Both the position numbers and the translations under genes were made by a program. A DNA stretch of 7,913 bases from Proteobacteria bacterium UBA664. Its GTDB lineage: Bacteria; Pseudomonadota; Gammaproteobacteria; UBA7966. Positions 5,378 to 7,913 of this stretch are shown piece by piece; the first letter of the stretch is position 1, and every line of letters begins with the position of its first letter. The notes beneath the pieces were generated by a model. It saw nothing but the letters and a program-made list of their open reading frames with translations, was not told where the DNA came from and did no database searches. The stretch lies in the NCBI GenBank assembly GCA_002299125.1, contig DBNU01000109.1:1-7913 (forward strand). Reading direction: 5' to 3'.

Positions 5378-6907
5378 TCAAGCAGCGCCCGCCCCGGGCG
5401 AGGCGTCACGTGTGTAGCGGTGCTTCACCCCGGCCGGGAACCACTCTGGATCACCGTGCGGGCACAACATGACCCGTGGCGTCTGCTGCGCTGCCGGCAC
5501 GTAATGCGCAAACTCGCTGTTGACGCGCAGGAGCTCCCGGTGCACCGACTCGGCAACACGCGCGAGTCGCTCGCTGCCGCCTACCTCGCCGGGCGCCAGT
5601 TCCACCATCAGTTCCAGGTGCGTATCGCGATCGGCATCCTCGACCACCTGCATGACGAACTTCCCGCTCACCCACGCCGCGACGCCCGCTTGTTCCAGAC
5701 CCACGGTCACGTTCTCCGGGTAGATGTTCGCGCCGAAGAAGGACACGACGAAGTGTGACCGACCGAACACATAGACGAAGGGCAGATCGCGCACGGCCGG
5801 CACGCCGCGGGATGCAAGTTCCGCCAGGGGATCGAAATCGCAGCCCTTCAGAAAGGCCAGCAGCCGCGCGTAGCTGACGATCCCGCCCTCGTCGGAGATG
5901 TGGTAGCGCACCAGTGGCACGCCGTTGTCGCCGGTGAAGAGCAACGTGCCGTCACGCACCTCGAAATAGCGGCTGTGTGGGTCGTACTGCAACAGGGTGG
6001 GCAGGCGGGAACTGCCGAACAGGTCGCGCGCGGCGTCCGGCCGCCCGCTGAGGAAGCGGCGGACGAGGATGCTGAGCGGCGTCTCGACGCCGAGCACACC
6101 GGCATCTGCCGTGCCGTAGAGCGAGGCGGAGTCCATGAGCGGCTCGGTTGACCCAGTGCGTTCGCCCACGAGATCGCGCCAGGCCTCGCTGAATACATCG
6201 CCGGCGAGCAGCAGACGGATGCCGTGCTCCTGCCAGGCCAGGCCGCAGGCGCGTCCGCTGTCGATCACGTCCTTGACGAAGGACGGATAACCCGCGAGTA
6301 CCGTCTGATCGAACTCGGGTGCCAGGCCGGCGACGACGCGCAGGATCTCCGCCTTGTTGTTGCCGGGGGTGACCACCGTGACGGGGTAGCCCTTGGCCGC
6401 GACTTGGCGGCAGCAGGCCGCCGTGTACATGCCGCCCACCCAGGTGCCGAGCGTGAAGCACACCACGACCAGTGTGCGCCGCTCGTGGGCACGGAAACTG
6501 TCGTGCAGCACCTGCTCGAAGCGCCAGGCGATGGCGAGCTCGTCGGCGACCGAGCGCGGCCAGAATCTGGGCATCCCGGTCGAACCCGAGGACACCGCCA
6601 CCATATCGCAGCCCGCGAGCCGCCCGTCGCGGCACAGTGCAGGCAGCGGGTGGCGGTCGAGATAGTTGTCCCTGGTGACGAGCGGCAGGCGCTCGAAGTC
6701 CTGCTCCGCACTGACGCCAGCGGGGTCTACACCCGCCGCGCGCAGAAAGGCGGCGTAGGCGGGCACGCGCTCCGCCACCTCGCGAAACAGCGCCATGGCG
6801 GCCACCACCGGCGGCTGCCGGGCGCAGCGCGTGAGCTGCCGATCCAATGGCGTGTCGAGGAACTCGCGCCAGGCCGCGAGCGCGCCTTGAGCCTGCTCTG
6901 GGCACAT
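5378..6907 (-). CDS. Adenylate-forming acid-CoA ligase, PaaK/F390-synthetase-like
   Basis: This 509-residue protein belongs to the phenylacetate-CoA ligase-like (COG1541) branch of adenylate-forming enzymes. The P-loop-like motif SSGSTGMPRFW is at 106-116, the A5-like YGTADAG at 264-270, and PLVRYHISDEGG at 331-342 corresponds to the RYRTGD region. GRSHFVVSFFGANIYPENV (382-400) matches the hinge, and the C-terminal GVKHRY supplies the expected A10 lysine (K495). Such enzymes activate a carboxylic acid as an acyl-adenylate, usually for transfer to CoA; the substrate cannot be read from sequence. The start chosen is the ATG at 6907, 9 nt after GGAGG. In-frame ATGs at 6916, 6940 and 6991 are possible, but the first abuts the GGAGG and the others lack one. 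The fae terminator upstream implies its own promoter. A link to C1 cofactors is context only. Confidence 0.85.
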   Translation of the reverse strand: MCPEQAQGALAAWREFLDTPLDRQLTRCARQPPVVAAMALFREVAERVPAYAAFLRAAGVDPAGVSAEQDFERLPLVTRDNYLDRHPLPALCRDGRLAGCDMVAVSSGSTGMPRFWPRSVADELAIAWRFEQVLHDSFRAHERRTLVVVCFTLGTWVGGMYTAACCRQVAAKGYPVTVVTPGNNKAEILRVVAGLAPEFDQTVLAGYPSFVKDVIDSGRACGLAWQEHGIRLLLAGDVFSEAWRDLVGERTGSTEPLMDSASLYGTADAGVLGVETPLSILVRRFLSGRPDAARDLFGSSRLPTLLQYDPHSRYFEVRDGTLLFTGDNGVPLVRYHISDEGGIVSYARLLAFLKGCDFDPLAELASRGVPAVRDLPFVYVFGRSHFVVSFFGANIYPENVTVGLEQAGVAAWVSGKFVMQVVEDADRDTHLELMVELAPGEVGGSERLARVAESVHRELLRVNSEFAHYVPAAQQTPRVMLCPHGDPEWFPAGVKHRYTRDASPGAGAA

Positions 6908-6916
6908 CAGCCGCAT

Positions 6917-6921
6917 CCTCC
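6917..6921 (-). promoter_or_regulatory. Ribosome-binding site deciding the ligase start
   Basis: The complement reads GGAGG. It is 9 nt from the ATG at 6907 but directly abuts the ATG at 6916, which makes 6907 the more likely start. Confidence 0.6.
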
Positions 6922-7006
6922 ATCCGACCGCCGCGGACATTGGCCCGCGCTGCGGGCAGACGACCCTGCCAAGTTCGGCGCCACCACGCAATGGTCAGTG
7001 CTGCCC

Positions 7007-7028
7007 GGCCAGAATGAAACGTCTGGCC
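7007..7028 (-). repeat. Second hairpin downstream of the fae terminator
   Basis: GGCCAGA (7007-7013) and TCTGGCC (7022-7028) form a perfect 7-bp stem over an 8-nt loop. It lies just beyond the fae terminator in the direction of minus-strand transcription. It may be a back-up terminator, a 3'-end stabiliser, or part of the ligase leader. No clear T-tract follows on the minus strand. Confidence 0.5.
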
Positions 7029-7030
7029 AA

Positions 7031-7060
7031 AAGAAAACGCCCGGCCAAGGCCGGGCGTTT
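7031..7060 (-). terminator. Rho-independent terminator of fae
   Basis: On the minus strand AAACGCCCGGCC and GGCCGGGCGTTT (7060-7049 and 7046-7035) form a 12-bp stem, with the innermost pair probably open to leave a tetraloop. A TTTTCTTTT tail follows. It lies about 40 nt past the fae stop codon. It should separate the probably very strong fae transcription from the ligase gene downstream. Confidence 0.88.
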
Positions 7061-7101
7061 GCTGGTACCGCGTGGTCAGACGCCCTGGCGGGCGCGTGGC
7101 C

Positions 7102-7611
7102 TTACTTCGGCGAGAAGGGGTGCGCGGAGGCGCCCTTCTGGGCCACGACCGTGGAGGCCTTGGGCTCGCGAGCAATCGCGCGCTTGATGGACTCCTTGGT
7201 GGCTTCGTAGTTGAAGTCGTGGATCTTCTTGTCGTCATCGGCCATCCAGTGGATGAACACACCCACGCAGATGAAGATATCGTCGGCCTCAGCGGCCGGG
7301 ATGGTGCCATCTTCGACGCAGTCCGCGACGGCCATGGCAACGGCGCGCTGGGCGGGCCCGAACATCTGGACGGCCTGCTTGGCCCCCTTGATGGTGACCT
7401 TGTTGAACATCACGGTGTTCGGCTTGGTGAGGAGGTTCGGTGCCACCACGGCCAGCAGGCTGCTGAAACCATCCTTGTTGTTGGTGACGCAGTTACAGAA
7501 GGCGGCCTCGGCGGCGCTGCCGCGCGGACCCATGATGAGGTCGATGTGCGCGACCTCGTTGCCATCACCCTTCAGGGATTCACCGACCAGAACTCGATCC
7601 ACGACTGCCAT
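7102..7611 (-). CDS. fae: Formaldehyde-activating enzyme (Fae)
   Basis: This 169-residue protein is a full-length Fae, which catalyses condensation of formaldehyde with (dephospho-)tetrahydromethanopterin to methylene-H4MPT in the cytoplasm. Conserved blocks are GDGNEVAHIDLIMGPRGS (residues 15-32), where His22 probably corresponds to the histidine proposed as catalytic in Methylobacterium (called His17 there), NNKDGFSSLLAVVAPNL, KPNTVMFNKVTI, QAVQMFGPAQRAVAMAV, GVFIHW and NYEATKESIKRA. The length fits the family. The ATG at 7611 has GGAGG 7 nt upstream; an in-frame ATG at 7677 would add 22 non-conserved residues and is rejected. Codon choice looks strongly biased to C-ending and AAG codons, as expected of an abundant enzyme. 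It lies 94 nt after a CitG-like gene and is followed by a strong terminator. Confidence 0.97.
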   Translation of the reverse strand: MAVVDRVLVGESLKGDGNEVAHIDLIMGPRGSAAEAAFCNCVTNNKDGFSSLLAVVAPNLLTKPNTVMFNKVTIKGAKQAVQMFGPAQRAVAMAVADCVEDGTIPAAEADDIFICVGVFIHWMADDDKKIHDFNYEATKESIKRAIAREPKASTVVAQKGASAHPFSPK

Positions 7612-7618
7612 GGTGTGT

Positions 7619-7623
7619 CCTCC
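7619..7623 (-). promoter_or_regulatory. Ribosome-binding site of fae
   Basis: The complement reads GGAGG, 7 nt upstream of the ATG at 7611. It is near-ideal and fixes the fae start against the longer in-frame option at 7677. Confidence 0.85.
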
Positions 7624-7705
7624 AGTTGAAACGGGGGGGGTTGGGTTGTCTCCGACAAGTGCCCTGAAAATCGACATCGCTTGTCACCTTCGGTAGTTGG
7701 GTCGA

Positions 7706-7913
7706 TCAGTGATGCTGGAACAGAGCGTCGAACCATCCCGCATCCGTACCGGGCCAGCTCCGCCCCGTTACCAGGAGGTCAATGAGCCCGGACGCGGCCA
7801 ATGAGGCCACGGTAAGATCCGCGCTGGTTCCCGGGTTCACTCCGACCCGTTTGAAGACCTCGTCGAGGTCTTCCAGTGACCCCGCCAAAGCGCGCGGATT
7901 GTCGCATGCTTTG
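7706..7913 (-). CDS. C-terminal part of a CitG-like (triphosphoribosyl-dephospho-CoA synthase family) protein, partial
   Basis: The frame is open from the right edge of the window to a TGA at 7708-7706 and gives about 68 C-terminal residues. The segment RALAGSLEDLDEVFKR followed by VNPGTSADLTVASLAASGL resembles the conserved end of CitG/MdcB-type proteins, in which a PG-SADL motif precedes the last helix. CitG makes triphosphoribosyl-dephospho-CoA from ATP and dephospho-CoA by forming an alpha-ribosyl linkage. Homologues beside fae, without citrate or malonate lyase genes, are more likely to serve H4MPT synthesis, but that is inference. No terminator is visible in the 94 nt before fae, so the two may be co-transcribed. 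The N-terminal catalytic part lies outside the window. Confidence 0.65.
   Translation of the reverse strand, partial: KACDNPRALAGSLEDLDEVFKRVGVNPGTSADLTVASLAASGLIDLLVTGRSWPGTDAGWFDALFQHH

Noticed and set aside
6954..6972. Sigma-54-like promoter upstream of the ligase (TTGGCAGGGTCGTCTGC on the minus strand)
   Set aside because: The GG and GC elements are 11 nt apart, and sigma-54 promoters require 10. The TTGC half is also poor.
5952..7340. Minus-strand open frame of 462 codons spanning the ligase and fae region
   Set aside because: It runs through the fae terminator and overlaps both real genes in another frame, and its translation is low-complexity Arg/Ala-rich.

Overview
This window looks like part of an archaeal-type one-carbon (C1) transfer island from a high-GC proteobacterial methylotroph. 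The main evidence is a nearly textbook formaldehyde-activating enzyme (fae). Around it sit homologues of archaeal methanofuran-assembly proteins, a p-aminobenzoate synthase subunit and a HisA-related protein typical of tetrahydromethanopterin (H4MPT) users. The high-GC, bacterial-style overlapping operon and the dispersed GTCATCCC..GGGGATCCAG repeats fit a gamma- or betaproteobacterium better than an archaeon. The exact taxon cannot be read from this sequence.

Layout. Positions 1-287 are non-coding and hold four dispersed palindromic repeat copies. A four-gene operon then runs on the minus strand from 4385 down to 288: an ATP-grasp ligase (MfnD-like), an ASKHA/hydantoinase-type protein (MfnF-like), PabB, and an amino acid kinase (MfnE-like). 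Its junctions are very tight: a 9-nt gap, a 4-nt ATGA overlap and a 14-nt overlap. Diverging from the operon head, with an apparent 11-nt overlap of start regions, is a plus-strand HisA-related TIM-barrel gene (4375-5046), followed by a strong plus-strand terminator at 5230-5263. The rest of the 5047-5377 gap holds two perfect palindromes and a dispersed repeat. Minus-strand genes follow: a PaaK/F390-synthetase-like adenylate-forming ligase (5378-6907), a leader with terminator hairpins (7007-7060), fae (7102-7611), and the C-terminal end of a CitG-like gene that runs off the right edge.

How the genes fit together. Fae condenses formaldehyde with (dephospho-)H4MPT. PabB supplies p-aminobenzoate, the arylamine of H4MPT. 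The MfnD, MfnE and MfnF homologues would build the tyramine-glutamate/aminomethylfuran core of methylofuran, the cofactor of the formyltransferase/hydrolase complex. The CitG-like protein, the HisA-like protein and the adenylate-forming ligase have no assigned step here. They are the best candidates in the window for undescribed cofactor-biosynthesis functions.
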